Source: Paraspadella gotoi (taxonomy: Eukaryota > Chaetognatha). Taken from it: a DNA stretch of 64,000 nt. Shown piece by piece: positions 1-11,473 of this stretch. The notes under the pieces were generated by a model. The model did no database searches, had not been told where the DNA came from, and saw only the letters and a list, made by a program, of their open reading frames with translations. The stretch lies in contig CM119271.1 of assembly GCA_051294375.1 (NCBI GenBank), positions 17,013,799 through 17,077,798 on the forward strand. Direction: 5' to 3'. Numbering within the stretch: the stretch's first letter is position 1; every line of letters starts with the position of its first letter. Both the position numbers and the translations under genes were made by a program.

Positions 1-921
1 ATTAGTAGAAAAAACAAAGTTTTAATGATTTTTTTACAACGAATTTGCTTTTATATTATTCGTTTTAAAAAAATCATTAAAACTTTTTTTTTCTACTATC
101 AACTAACAACAAAAAAGAAAGGATTAATACATCATGTCTACCAACAAAATCTTTTTAAACTATAAGAAATAAATGATCTATGATAGTAAAAAGAAAAGTA
201 ATGCGGGTCGCAACACCTTTGGAATAACGCTTCCTTGTTTTTCAATTGAAGTGATATAATATTTTATGAACTGTTTTAATTGTATAAAGGTCGATAAAAG
301 TGTCCACAAGAATCATATCGGGTAAACTATAGTAATTCAAAAACTTACATAAATTTTATACAAAATTTGTTATAAAATAATTAAAATAAATAAATAAACT
401 ACTCGTTTATATCCTTGAATAGACCCTCGATAGCCACTGAATAGTATCGATTTAATTTAACAGAAAAAACCATTGGGGAAACAACTTGGAACCATCAGGG
501 GAGATCTTTCGTACATGACCGAGGTGGTTTTTTAATTTTTTGATGTATCACTGTAAAATAAAAAGTAACTGTATTTCATTTTTTAAAAAACAAACTATTT
601 TTCACAATCTGTGAACTGAGGATAATAAACGACGATTTTTTTGGCAAATTAAAAAAAAATAAATAAAAACTATTTTATTTTCTTCTTTTATTTTTTAAAA
701 CAAAAAACTTTATTTTTTTTCCTTTTTTTTAAACAGAATGCGAATGTGAGAATTGAGCGCGAATTCACGTCACGATTCACGAGGTTCACTCAAGAAATTT
801 CACCAACTTTTCTCTCACATTGAACTGTCGAAACTCTCTCTCTCTCTCTTTCCCATCTCTGTCTCTCTATCTCTCTCTCTCCCTCTATGCAACTTCTCCC
901 TTCCATCTCCTAGCTCTCTCT

Positions 922-988
<67 letters not shown>

Positions 989-1187
989 GTTTTCGTTGAC
1001 ACCACTCGGACTTTTTCTCCTAAATGCACTCACAATATGAAACCCACTCACTTTCAACGCCTCTCTCTCTTCTGTCTCTCTCCTCTCTCTCTCCCTATCT
1101 ATTCTCCTTTCCTCTCGTCCCCCCGGTCGGTGGCGACGGTTAGACGCCAAGCGATTCCAAAGGGAGAAAAAAAAGGAACAGAAGAAC
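1..1187. repeat. ~1.2-kb direct repeat, copy 1
   Basis: This segment recurs at 5131-6391 in the same orientation. The match runs from the ATTAGTAGAAAAAACAAAG start through the (CT)n block to a shared GGTGGCGACGGTTAGACGCC segment and the AAAGGAACAGAAGAAC end. The copies differ mainly by one- to few-base insertions or deletions, many in homopolymers. Copy 1 begins at the window edge, so its true left end may lie outside. No protein is supported: apparent reading frames are CT-repeat translations. Confidence 0.9.
3..105. repeat. Inverted repeat (hairpin) at head of the direct repeat
   Basis: GTAGAAAAAACAAAGTTTTA and following bases are complementary to the stretch ending TTTTTTCTACTATC about 60 bases later. 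This gives an AT-rich stem of about 30 bp around a loop containing TTTATATTATTC. The same structure is kept at 5133-5226 in copy 2. It could be the terminus of a foldback element; function unknown. Confidence 0.7.
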
Positions 1188-1199
1188 ATCGAGAGAGAG

Positions 1200-1241
<42 letters not shown>

Positions 1242-1291
1242 GAGAGAGAGAGAGAGAGAAAGAAAGGAAAGAAAGAAAGAAAGAAAGAAAG

Positions 1292-1361
<70 letters not shown>

Positions 1362-1556
1362 AACGAGAAGAATTTCCGATATTTTTTCCTTTTGAAATAT
1401 AGTAAGAGAGAAAGAGAGAGAGAGAGAGAGACAGAGAGAGAGAGAGAGCGCAGCAGGCAGCATCTTCAACCCCAAAAAAACATTGTTTTTTATGAGTCAA
1501 GGAAGCCACGTGTCCCCTCTCTCTCTCTCTCTCTCTCTTTTTCTCTCTCTCTCTCC
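830..1556. repeat. Alternating (CT)n and (GA)n tracts
   Basis: CT-rich blocks at about 830-1000 and 1060-1110 are followed by GA-rich blocks at 1195-1450 (with a GAAA sub-array near 1260-1290), then CT again at 1515-1556. Complementary tracts on one strand could form long hairpins. Reading frames here are low-complexity artefacts. Confidence 0.9.
1395..1535. repeat. Unit shared with 11191-11330
   Basis: A GA-repeat followed by GCAGCAGGCAGCATCTTC, CCCCAAAAAA, a TTGTTTTTTATGAG stretch and GGAAGCCACGTGTCCCC is found here and, almost unchanged, directly after the N gap at 11166-11190. It is probably the continuation of the 1.2-kb dispersed repeat. Confidence 0.85.
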
Positions 1557-1713
1557 CCAACAAAGAAAAGAAAAAGTAGACCTTTTCTAACCATTAAGGG
1601 TCATTCGCCGGGAGGGACTTCCCCATTCGTCGTTTGCTTTTGAACAAAAATCACGAACTAAAAAACATCTTGATGCTTTTTTTATTGTTGTTTATCCCGG
1701 GTTACTGAGGCGT

Positions 1714-1751
<38 letters not shown>

Positions 1752-1967
1752 TTTGATATACGTTTACCTTTCAAAACCATTTTTAATCATGAGCCCCTTT
1801 TTCCGTATCGTTTTCGTCATAAAATGATAAAACGTTCTTTTTTATGTCATCAATATCGTCAGACTTTGTCGAAAGATCGTTATTTCTGTCATCATCCGAG
1901 TCATCATCATCATCTTTGTCCTCGTTTTCAACCTTGTCGTCGTCTTCGTCATCATCGTCTTCATCAA

Positions 1968-2025
<58 letters not shown>

Positions 2026-2410
2026 TATTTTTGTGTCATCGTCGTTATCTTCATATTTTTCGTCGTTGTCGTCAGAACTCAGAAGTGTCGTCATCATCTG
2101 CTTTGTCCAAGTCGTCGTCATCATCATCTTTGCCATTGTCATCATCATCATCATCATCGTCATCATCATCATCGTCATCGTTTTCTCTCGCAAATTCTCT
2201 TTCATTTATTTTAGTTTCTTTTTTTTTCTTTTTTCTTTTCAATTTTGTTTTCGTTTTAGTAAAGGTTTTACTTTTTCTTCTCTCCTCGTTTCCCACCAAA
2301 ATTACTCCGCCAATATCTACGTTTTGCTATTTTTTTTGTTGTTGTTATCGTCGTCGTCGTCGTCGTTTTCTTCGTCGCTTTTGTTGTCGTCGTCGTCGTC
2401 GTCATCGGAA
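1714..2410. repeat. (GTC)n/(ATC)n trinucleotide region
   Basis: Perfect GTC repeats occur at about 1714-1750 and 1967-2017, with many interrupted GTC/ATC repeats to about 2402. Frames through it give poly-Ser, poly-Arg or poly-Asp on either strand, as expected for any trinucleotide array. There is no non-repetitive protein domain, so I do not call a gene. Confidence 0.9.
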
Positions 2411-2616
2411 CTATTTTACTTTTCCAATTGAGTGAAGAGAAAGAGGAAGAGAAAACAAATTGTTTGTTTGAACGAAGATACTTTTCTCTTTGTCGCGCAG
2501 TGAATTGATTGGTAATTCGCATCTCTAAAAGCGTTCTATTTCCTTCTATTAGATATATGATGTTTAAGTCTATATATATTGGGTAATCCTTTCTTTCGTT
2601 GTGTTAATTGATTTAG

Positions 2617-2801
2617 NNNNNNNNNNNNNNNNNNNNNNNNNNNNNNNNNNNNNNNNNNNNNNNNNNNNNNNNNNNNNNNNNNNNNNNNNNNNNNNNNNNN
2701 NNNNNNNNNNNNNNNNNNNNNNNNNNNNNNNNNNNNNNNNNNNNNNNNNNNNNNNNNNNNNNNNNNNNNNNNNNNNNNNNNNNNNNNNNNNNNNNNNNNN
2801 N
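2617..2801. other. Assembly gap (185 N)
   Basis: Run of N between AT-rich single-copy-looking sequences. No content can be inferred. Confidence 0.99.
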
Positions 2802-2856
2802 TTCCCTTTCTTTTGCACACATTTTCTCTGTCAAATTAAATTAAACTTTAACGCTG

Positions 2857-2890
2857 ATGAAAGCTCGAAAATAGAGCCGAAACATGTACG
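2857..2890 (+). ncRNA. Hammerhead-like core motif (tentative)
   Basis: CTGATGA is followed by a short hairpin (GCTC, loop, GAGC) and then CGAAAC. This order (CUGANGA, stem II, GAAA) is that of the hammerhead ribozyme core, as found in Penelope-like elements. An A/C mismatch closes stem II, and the N gap at 2898 removes the region that would hold stem III and the cleavage site. Related motifs occur near 21636 and 45037-45066. It may be only a repeat-family end. Confidence 0.3.
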
Positions 2891-2897
2891 TTTCTTA

Positions 2898-3094
2898 NNN
2901 NNNNNNNNNNNNNNNNNNNNNNNNNNNNNNNNNNNNNNNNNNNNNNNNNNNNNNNNNNNNNNNNNNNNNNNNNNNNNNNNNNNNNNNNNNNNNNNNNNNN
3001 NNNNNNNNNNNNNNNNNNNNNNNNNNNNNNNNNNNNNNNNNNNNNNNNNNNNNNNNNNNNNNNNNNNNNNNNNNNNNNNNNNNNNNNNNNNNNN
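2898..3094. other. Assembly gap (197 N)
   Basis: Run of N immediately after the CGAAACATGTACGTTTCTTA stretch. Confidence 0.99.
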
Positions 3095-3231
3095 ATAATA
3101 TATATCACCAAAATCCAAATCACAATCGCTCACATTTCGTGAATCTTCAGTGAATGAAAAGTAGAAAGGCACCTGGAAGAAATAATTCACATAAAAAAAA
3201 GAAAATGGAAAATTAATTGGATTCGGGTGAA

Positions 3232-3620
3232 CGAGTTGCGCGATCACGTGAAGAGAGCGTGAGGTGAGGCGAACCAAACGAAGCGAAGGAAAAAAGTCAC
3301 TCGTTTGAGTTGAAATCTTTGCTCGTTCACGTGAACACTTACACGAGATCATGTGAATTCGATTCTAAATCACGTGAATGCTATTCTAAATAACCTGAAT
3401 AAACTTTTAATTCACGCGAATTCATTCATCGTCAACGTGAAAACTAAACGAGGACATTTTAAACAAGATTCTCAATAAACATATCACAAGAACTACATAT
3501 CACAAGAATTACGTATCACAAGTACTCGCCGTCTTTCACATGAACACTTTTCTAAATCTCGTGAACGCACTGCTTTTTCACACGTGAACACCTTATAAAT
3601 CACGTGAACACCGTCACGTG
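3232..3620. repeat. CACGTG-rich degenerate repeat
   Basis: TCACGTGAAC and close variants recur many times on both strands, interleaved with ATATCACAAGAACTAC repeats near 3480-3525. CACGTG is a palindrome and also the E-box core. Here it is embedded in a degenerate minisatellite, so regulatory function is not implied. No coding potential. Confidence 0.7.
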
Positions 3621-3647
3621 ACCGCATTCGATTTGCTTCGCTCAACC

Positions 3648-3800
3648 TCTTTTCTTCTTTTCTTTTTTTTTCTTCTTTTCTTTTTTTTTCTTCTTTTCTT
3701 TTTATTCTTTTTTTCTTTTTTTTCTTCTTTTGTTTTTTTTTTCTTCTTTTGTTTTTTTTTCTTCTTTTCTTTTTTTTCTTCTTTTCTTTTTTTTCTTTTT
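3648..3800 (+). repeat. T-rich TTCTTTT minisatellite
   Basis: Nearly pure pyrimidine array of TTCTTCTTTTCTTTTTTTT-like units. The apparent Phe-rich frame is an artefact. Confidence 0.85.
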
Positions 3801-3859
3801 CAAATTTGAGTTCGTGAGAATTTTCTCAAAAATCTAGAACGGAGAGAAAGGGTAAAAAG

Positions 3860-4235
3860 TGATAATGTGAAGGTGTTAAGATGCGAAAATGTGCGGGAAT
3901 GAGTAAGTGTGCGACCGAGTGAAGGTGTTAAGAAGTGAATGTGTGAGACCAAGTGAAGGTGTTAAGATGTGAATATGTGACCGAGTGAAGGTGTTAAGAT
4001 GTGAATGTGTTAGACCGAGTGAAGGAGTTAAGATGTGAATGTGTGTGACCTAGTGCTGGATGGGGTTAAGGTAAGAACTCGTGCGGGATTGTTTAAGATG
4101 TCCAGCATGGAGTTCATCACGATGAAGTCCGGTCTGCGGACTGAGTTTTAAAACGCGGGTAAATGGGATAATGGGATAATAAGGGTAAATGGGATAATGG
4201 GATAATAAGGGTAAATGGGATAATAAGAGTAGAAA
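3860..4235. repeat. Two short minisatellites
   Basis: Units of about 40 bases built on GTGAAGGTGTTAAGATGTGA plus GTGTGAGACCGA recur about four to five times to about 4060. From about 4155 to 4225, GGGTAAATGGGATAAT/GGGATAATAA units follow. Between them lies unremarkable sequence. No gene. Confidence 0.75.
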
Positions 4236-4639
4236 AGGTGATATGAGAGCAATAAAAACGGCGAAGTTCGGTTTAGAAAAAAATAGAGTGTGAACTAAAT
4301 TTCGAGTCAGTGTGAATTCATCGCGATAACGAAAAACAGGGAATTCACGAGGGAGTGACTTGGTGAGTGGGAGAGTGAGCGGCCGAGTGAGTGGAATTTA
4401 TGAAGGAGGAAAAACTAAATGAAGGATTCATGAGAAAATATAAGGAATGCGTAGGAAGGAGAGATTTGGTGAGATGGCAAAGGATGAGACGGACGTGAGA
4501 CGGATGTGAGATGGTAAAAAATATAAAGGAACAGAAATGGGGCACTCTCGGAAAAAAGAGCCCATGTAATGAGATGGCGTTTCATCGATGAAATGGCCAA
4601 AAAAAAATTCCCGAGATGGTAAAACTAGACGGCATCTAA

Positions 4640-4910
4640 AGAGAAAAAAAGTGAGATTGTAACCAGTCACCTTGGATCTCTCTCTTGGCTGCTGCGGGGG
4701 CAAGAGTCATCGACGCGAAAAGAATTCTGATCGACGCTTCATCGTCTGCTGCGGCTGCCGCTGCCTTCGCCGCCTCAGCCGCCGCCCCCACCCGCGCATG
4801 CCACTTTGCTTTTTTTTTCGCCCCCGTTCCATGTTCGGGCAATTTTCCATTCCATGTTTACGAGATTTCCCCTCGAAAATTCTGTGTCGAGTTGATTTTC
4901 TTATTCTAGA
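4640..4910. other. GC-richer patch with no supported gene
   Basis: A locally GC-rich stretch rich in GCTGCGGCTGCCGC-type sequence gives Ala- or Arg-rich frames on both strands. No domain, splice context or codon asymmetry separates one frame. It could be a remnant exon or CpG-rich element. The sequence 4240-4640 around it shows nothing recognisable. Confidence 0.35.
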
Positions 4911-4928
4911 ACCAATATAAAAGTTATA

Positions 4929-5130
4929 TATTCATATAATAAAAAAGCAACTCTATAAGTCACTTTTCGGTCGGTCGGTCCGCCAGTCGGTCGGTCAGTC
5001 GGTATGTCTGTCCGTCAGTCGGTCCCACTTATGTTAAAAACGTTTATAACTTGCCTATAGTTTGTTGCTCATTTGTTAAAAATCAAATCTAAGCGACTAC
5101 TGGCACCGCCTTTTGTTTTTAAAGAAATAT
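4929..5130 (+). repeat. Dispersed repeat with CTCTATAA and TCGGTC arrays
   Basis: GCAACTCTATAAGTCACTTTTC is followed by repeated GGTCGGTCGGTCCG/GTCAGTCGGT, then CAAATCTAAGCGACT and a CACCGCCTTTTGTTTTTAAA end. The same order is found at 37440-37720, and in reverse complement near 51390-51475. The CTCTATAATTCACTT..GTCGGTCCG part also occurs at 28550-28580 and 49430-49466. Confidence 0.8.
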
Positions 5131-6391
5131 TAGTAGAAAAAACAAAGTTTTAATGATTTTTTTACAACGAATTTGTTTTTATTATTATTCGTTTTAAAAA
5201 ATCATTAAAACTTTTTTTTCTACTATCAAACTAACAACAAAAAAGAAAGGTTAATACATCATGTCTACCAACAAAATCTTTTAAACTATAAGAAATAAAT
5301 GATATGATAGGTAAAAAGAAAAGTAATGCGGCGCAACACCTTGGAATAACCGTTCCTTGTTTTTCAATGAAGTGATATAATATTTTTATGAACTGTTTTA
5401 ATTGTATAAAGGTCGATAAAAGTGTCCACAAGAATCATATCGGGTAAACTATAGTAATCAAAACTTACATAAAAATACAAAGGTTTGTTTTATAAAATAA
5501 TTAAAATAAATAATAAACTACTCGTTTATATCCTTGAATAGACCCTTCGATAGCTGAATAGTATCGATTTAATTAACAGAAAAAACCATTGGGGAAACAA
5601 CTTGGAACCATCAGGGGAGATCTTCGTACATGACCGAGAGTGGTTTTTTAATTTTTTGATGTATCACTGTAAAATAAAAAGTAACTGTATTTCATTTTTA
5701 AAAAAACAAACTATTTTTCACAATCTGTGAACGAGGATAATAAACGACGAATTTTTTTGGCAAATTAAAAAAAAATAAAATAAAAACTATTTTATTTCTT
5801 CTTTTATTTTTTAAAAACAAAAACTTTTATTTTTTTCCTTTTTTTTAACAAATGCGAATGTGAGAAATTGAGCGCGAATTCACGTCACGATTCACGAGGT
5901 TCACTCAAGAAATTTCACAACTTTTCTCTCACATTGAACGTCGAAACTCTCTCTCTCTCTCTTTCCATCTCTGTCTCTCTATCTCTCTCTCTCTCGCTCT
6001 ATGCAACTTCTCCCTTTCCATCTGCTAAGCTCTCTCTCTCTCTCTCTCNNNNNNNNNNNNNNNNNNNNNNNNNNNNNNNNNNNNNNNNNNNNNNNNNNNN
6101 NNNNNNNNNNNNNNNNNNNNNNNNNNNNNNNNNNNNNNNNNNNNNNNNNNNNNNNNNNNNNNNNNNNNNNNNNNNNNNNNNNNNNNNNNNNNNNNNNNNN
6201 NNNNNNNNNNNNCTCCTAAATGCACTCACAATATGAAACCCACTCACTTTTCAACGCTCTCTCTCTCTCTCTGTCTCTCTCCCTCTCTCTCTCCCTCTCT
6301 ATTTCTCCCTTTCCTCTCGTCCCGCCCGCGTCGGTGGCGACGGTTAGACGCCTAGCGGATTCCAAAGGGAGAAAAAAAAGGAACAGAAGAA
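5131..6391. repeat. ~1.2-kb direct repeat, copy 2
   Basis: Second copy of 1-1187 with many small indels and the same terminal hairpin. The (CT)n block is interrupted by an N gap at 6049-6212, where copy 1 has CT repeat. Downstream sequence diverges after AACAGAAGAAC (TATTGGGCTCTC here, the GA array in copy 1). Confidence 0.9.
6049..6212. other. Assembly gap (164 N) in a (CT)n tract
   Basis: By alignment with copy 1 (about 946-1016), the missing bases are mainly CT repeat. Confidence 0.97.
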
Positions 6392-6399
6392 CGCTGTCC

Positions 6400-7050
6400 T
6401 GCTTCTCTCCTCTCCCCCCTTATTGGGCTCTCGGGTTATTTTTCTTTATTCCCAGTCGGTCTCTCAAACGTCCTTCCTCCCTCTCGCTCTCCTAATCTTT
6501 TCTCTCTCTCTATTTTTCCCAACTTCCTCTCGTGATTTTTTTTTATCCTAAACAAGCATCCGTCGTTTTACTTTCACTCGACTTCTACTACGAAACGACG
6601 AGAGTGAAAGTCACCCGCCCAGGATTTTTTTAATCTAAGCGCTTTCCAGGCACGTTGTTTTTCGTGAATTCACCTTTTTTTCCGCTGTGAACTAAAAAAC
6701 AACATTTGTGTCGTCATTTTTTTTTTTAACTCAAGAAAATAATGTAATCGAATAAATATAATTTATTTTATGTTTTTATGGTTTTACTTCGTAAATGTTC
6801 TGCACTATATCGCTGCTTTTATAGAACTTATATAGTCTTTCATTCATGGTCTCATTTTTCGGAAATTTTGTATTGAGATAAAGACTTAAAAAGTTTTTAT
6901 TTAATATCACCAAGAATGCAACTCTTAACAAAATTAAACAGAAAAATTATTCAAAAATAGTATAGTAAATTTTAATTCAGTTTGATTGCAGTTTTACGCG
7001 CTTTTCACAATATGTGCTGTTTATAATTGATGTTTGATTCTATTGAGTCA
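6400..7050. other. No gene seen; one 10-bp inverted repeat
   Basis: AT-rich sequence with no domain-bearing frame. ACTTTCACTC at 6570-6579 is perfectly complementary to GAGTGAAAGT at 6602-6611 across a 22-base loop. Nothing else stands out. Confidence 0.5.
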
Positions 7051-7065
7051 ACTAAAGAACGCGGA

Positions 7066-7174
7066 CATTTTCTCTCTCTCGCTCTCTCTCTCTCCAGTCA
7101 TCGTCATCTCTTCTCATTGCACTTCTCTCTCTCTCTCTCTCTCTTCTCTTCTCTCTCTCTCGTTCGTCGTCTCT

Positions 7175-7209
<35 letters not shown>

Positions 7210-7215
7210 GCCCCT
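7066..7215 (+). repeat. (CT)n microsatellite
   Basis: CT repeats interrupted by short unique bits (CGTCATCTC, CGTTCGTCGTC). Confidence 0.9.
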
Positions 7216-9055
7216 CAATGGGTGTTTTTTGTTGTCTCCCTTCCATCTGCCGACCCCGTTCTCTAAATTCAAATTCACATCTCCCAAATACGTAACAGCA
7301 TCAATTTTGCGAAATTACAGTTTTCCTCCTCTTTCATTCTCATTCATAATCTAAACCTCTTTTTCCTTTGGAACCACGAACCTTTTTTTTTTTCGGTTCC
7401 CATGGGGGAATCGGCCCCGACGGGTGACAACCTGGAACGAGGGGAAATGGATCGACCGCGAGAGGACGGAGAGGACCGACTTACGGACTGACGACATAAG
7501 AGACGATTGCTATCCGTCAGCGAGAAATCGTTTGTTGTCATGTTTGTCGTCATCCCAGTGCGGCCAAAAGTTGGACTGGACTGAAATTTTTTTTTTTTTT
7601 TTTATGATTTTTAATAAAGTAAGTTTTTTCCTTTCCTTTTATAAATGTCATAACTTTCGTAGGGCGCTTATTCTTTGCCAATGAAAATCAAGGTTATTAT
7701 GTCTTTTTTTTTTTAAATTTTAATTCTCCTGCGTGTAAAGGACGCATCGGCTTAGGAAAAACGAATCGAATTCAAATCAAATTAATATTAATCAAAACGC
7801 CATTTTTGTTTTTGCTTTTTAAGGAATTTGGACTTCGGTGTCAAACGGAAAGTAAACGTTTCGTCTACGGAATATGAACCCGCCCACTTACTGTGACACT
7901 CGTCGAGGTTGGAATCTAAGTAATTTTATAACAAACTGGAAACTAATTATTCACATACCGGGAAGAAAAAAACGAAAACTAATTTTCGTGCTCAAACTGT
8001 CGATCCTCGGGATAGCCTAAAAAAAAAAACAACAAAACACTTTCAACTTGTTCGACGATGAAGTTGTGAAACTGTGATAAAGACGCCCTCGCGTCCTGTG
8101 AACATTAATCGTCGTTATCGTCGTCGTCCGGCGCCGTCGTTTCCGAGAAGAGACGAGCGCGAAACGAACCCCGGTGAGAATGGGTTTCTTCGATGAAGGC
8201 GGGATAACTTTCCTGTGATTGTACATTGTCGATGGTGAAGATTCGTTATCTTCGCGATCAAGGTGTTGTTTTTTCCCGCCTAAAAAACAAAAATACATTT
8301 TGACGAGGAACGCGGGAAGCAAGAGAGAGAGAGAGTAGCGAGAAGGTTAAAAGAGGAGAGGGAGAGAGAGAGAGAAATTATAGAACATTCCCACGAATCT
8401 GCATTGACTGTCATCGAAGGCATCTTGAGGCATTTACTGATTTGGGAGAAGAGGGAAAAGAAAAAAGCCTGAAGAAAGACACACAGAGCACGATCCTTGA
8501 CGTTGACTCTCTCTCTCTCTCTCTTCTTCTCGTCTCTTTTCTCTCAATTCATCTCTCTACTCTCTCTCTCTATAGTATCTCTCTTCTCTCTCTCTTCTCT
8601 CCCCTCGCCATAGTCTTCTCTCACCATCGTACTCTCTCTCTCAGCTGACCTACAATTTTTCTCTTGAACTTTGGGACTTTTTGAGAGAAAGTACGAAACC
8701 ATAAATTAGAATAAAAACAATAAACATCCTCAAGAAAATTTTTTTTTTAACTTTCGGGGAAATTAAATAGACGATCAAGTTGAAGGCCGACGATGTTAGT
8801 GTTTTTTAAAAGTTTTTTTTAAAACAAGTTGTTAATTTATCGTCGTCGAATTTATTTTGTCTCCTTTTTAATGTCGGAAATTTAATTAGGTGTAGGAGAC
8901 GGGAAAAGGGAAGTAGTAAGAATCAGAATGCGAGAGAGTATGATTTGATTTATTTTTAGACCACCCATTTAAACAACCTCTTCCCCCCCTTCCTCCCTTC
9001 TTTCTCTTCCTCATTACTCCGACTCCAAATTTTATTTTGTCTTCTTTTCTTTCTC
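7216..9055. other. No gene supported
   Basis: Mixed AT-rich sequence with small CT/GA arrays (8320-8385, 8505-8645). Short frames around 7344-7684 and 8017-8322 show no recognisable domain, and frames on the two strands compete. I see no tRNA and no clear transposon end here. Confidence 0.5.
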
Positions 9056-9059
9056 AAAA

Positions 9060-9110
9060 CTATCCAAAACTTTTTCTTTTGTTTTTCCTCTCTCCTCTTT
9101 TCTCTCTCTT

Positions 9111-9168
<58 letters not shown>

Positions 9169-9200
9169 CTCTCTCTCTCTCTCTCTCTCCCTTCTCTCCA
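9060..9200 (+). repeat. (CT)n microsatellite
   Basis: Long CT tract with a few interruptions, directly upstream of the CpG-rich patch. Confidence 0.9.
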
Positions 9201-9302
9201 AAAGACGCGCCCTTCTGACTTCGCCGATTGTTCCGTGAGAACTTTTCCTCTATACATCTTCAAACGACAACAACAACAACAACAACTACAACGAAAAGAA
9301 CC

Positions 9303-9545
9303 ATGCGGCGCTGGGCGTCCGTATCGACTACGAACGCCGTCCGCCGCGGAGACCGCGCCCGCAACACCTTCACTCTGGCGCCGCAAACACCGAACGCTCC
9401 TGGCGCCAGTCTTCAATTCTCCAAAACGCCTATCGCTCCTAGGGCGACCCGACCACTTCCGGATCGTTCGTCGTTTCGATCACCAGCGACTGCGGCTCTA
9501 CGGCCCGCGGCGTCGCGCGCTGTTTTTGGGAAGGGCGCCGGTTGA
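9303..9545 (+). CDS. Possible small ORF or 5' exon in a CpG-rich patch
   Basis: An ATG in the context ACCATGC opens an 80-residue frame starting MRRWASVSTTNAVRRGDRAR. It is rich in Ala, Arg, Pro and Ser, with no domain I recognise, and ends at a TGA at 9543-9545. The surrounding 9200-9560 is much richer in GC and CpG than its neighbours and follows a pyrimidine tract, as a promoter-proximal CpG patch or 5' exon might. A competing frame exists on the opposite strand and another on the plus strand. No following exon is identified. It may equally be a remnant of an unidentified repeat. Confidence 0.2.
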   Translation: MRRWASVSTTNAVRRGDRARNTFTLAPQTPNAPGASLQFSKTPIAPRATRPLPDRSSFRSPATAALRPAASRAVFGKGAG

Positions 9546-9559
9546 AGAGAGGCCGACGA

Positions 9560-10880
9560 GGAAGGGAAAGTGAAGATGAGAGCTAGATTGTGGCGACCGA
9601 AATTGGAAGAAGAAGGTAATTAGATGAGGAAAGCGGATTGGGCCGAAGGTAAGACTTGGGAATGGGTGAGGTTGAAAGAGAACTGAAATAGTTCGCTGGG
9701 AATAAAGAAGGAAAAAAATTTATATGATGATTTTGTATTATTAGACACTAATCTCATCGTTTAATTGATTTGGTCGGTAAATCGGTTGCTTGTTTGATTG
9801 ATGGTTTTATTACTCCTCATCAATATCAAATCACAACAGACATCAAGGAAAACAGTTCACGTCTACTTTCCCTCTCCCGATAAATTGTACATCAATCTTA
9901 AAAATCCCCACTGTGTCTGATCAATCACTTTGGGAAAGAAAAAAAAAAAAAACTGGGTAGAAATCAGAAGCTAGATTTGCCCGATCGTAAACCCTTTTTT
10001 TTTTATTTGTCCGATTTTAAGTATTTGTTTCGGGGAAAAGGATAAAAAGATAATGTTAACGCCCAGGCGTTGCCAGCTTTTTTTCCTCTGAGTTGCGAAC
10101 AATGGGGTATTGGGTGAAGGAATTGGGGCGGTGATTGAATAATGGGGAATGAGAATGGATATTGGGGTTTTGATAATATATCTCCTTTGAATCGGGAAAA
10201 TTGTTTTGAACTTAATTGATTAAAAATGACTTGTTTGTTTCATCCCGTCCTTTTTCTTGCCTATAATGTTAACTTACCAATTTTAAACAACACTCCCATA
10301 TCTTCCTCCCACCTTCCTCTCACTCTCCCCACCTCGCCTCACCCGTCGCCTCACCCATCAGTCTGCTGCACCATCAGCGTCTGGTCGGCGTTAGAGCTCT
10401 CCCATCCACAGACAACGACAAACCGACAACGACGACACCACCGGATTCGGATCGGGGCGAGGGTCTAATCTGGATCGAGATCAGCGCCTTTGGCCTCTCT
10501 CCACTCCAGCGAATACTTACGATCCGAGCGTCTTCCTCGGACTCTTCTCGGTCCAGCGGCCTTCGAGAAGGAATCCGTTGGTCAAGCGCCGCAGCTCTGC
10601 CGATTTTGGCCGCTGAGGGTTTATACCGATGATACAAATGCGGGGCTGGTTGGTGCGGGACACTGTGATACCGATTCGCTAATATTTTAGCGATAATATC
10701 CTGGGTAATGTTTAAAAAATGTCTTAAATAAAACTAACAAACGATACTAAGGCAACAAAGAAGGATACAGAAGAAAACATAAGAAGGGAAAAGATCAAAG
10801 TAAAAGTCGGTTTGGTTGTATCTCTTTGAATTTCGTTTCCTTTGCGGTGAAAGTTCCAACAAGACACACTGCGAGAACTC
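9560..10880. other. No gene supported
   Basis: Unremarkable sequence. The stretch 10370-10680 is locally GC-richer, with short overlapping frames on both strands and no domain. No RNA gene or transposon end recognised. Confidence 0.45.
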
Positions 10881-10887
10881 ATTAAAC

Positions 10888-11165
10888 CTCTCTCTCTCTC
10901 CTCTCTCTTCGTTCTTCTCTTCTCTCTCTCTTTCTGTCTCTCTCTTCTCTCTCTCTCTCGTCTCTCTCTCTCGTCTGCCATTGTCCGCGCGTTTCCGGAT
11001 GCTCTCCACCGCTTGTATACTCTCAAGGAAAAAACATTTTAATGTTTGTATCTTTTCTCTCTTCATCTCTCTCATCTCGTCCTCTCTGCTCTCTTCTCTC
11101 TCTCTCTCTCTCTCCTCTCGTCCTCCTCACTTTTTTTTTACACTCCTCTCTCCTCTCTATCTCTC
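10888..11165 (+). repeat. (CT)n tracts leading into a gap
   Basis: CT-rich arrays at 10888-10975 and 11050-11165, the latter ending at N. After the gap the repeat is GA, so a strand switch of the simple repeat lies at or near the gap. Confidence 0.85.
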
Positions 11166-11190
11166 NNNNNNNNNNNNNNNNNNNNNNNNN
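11166..11190. other. Assembly gap (25 N)
   Basis: Exactly 25 N between CT-repeat and GA-repeat sequence: a nominal-size gap. Confidence 0.98.
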
Positions 11191-11330
11191 GAAATAGAGT
11201 AAGAGAGAGAGAGTGAGAGAGATAGAGAGAGAGAGAGACAGAGAGAGAGAGATACAGAGAGCAGCAGGCAGCATCTTCACCCCAAAAAACATTGTTTTTT
11301 ATGAGCAAGGAAGCCACGTGTCCCCGAGGC
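11191..11330. repeat. Partial third copy of the 1395-1535 unit
   Basis: GA array followed by GCAGCAGGCAGCATCTTCAC, CCCCAAAAAACATTG and GGAAGCCACGTGTCCCC, matching 1395-1535 nearly base for base. Sequence after 11330 is unrelated. Confidence 0.85.
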
Positions 11331-11473
11331 AAAGAATTTCAGGTCTGAATCTTTCCTCTCAAGCATTTCTAAGAAATATCTAATATCTGATGGAATCGTA
11401 GGAGTGGAAAAGAGTTTAAAACAGAAAACCAAAAGACACATTTATGTCAATTTTTAAAAGTTTCTTTCTATCT

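Noticed and set aside
1783-2435. Poly-Asp, poly-Ser and poly-Arg frames
   Set aside because: All arise from the (GTC)n/(ATC)n array in different frames and strands.
3232-3620. Cluster of functional E-boxes (CACGTG)
   Set aside because: The motif is part of a degenerate tandem repeat and no gene lies beside it.
4636-4920. Alanine-rich proteins on either strand
   Set aside because: Three competing frames in a small GC-rich patch, with no domain and no splice context.
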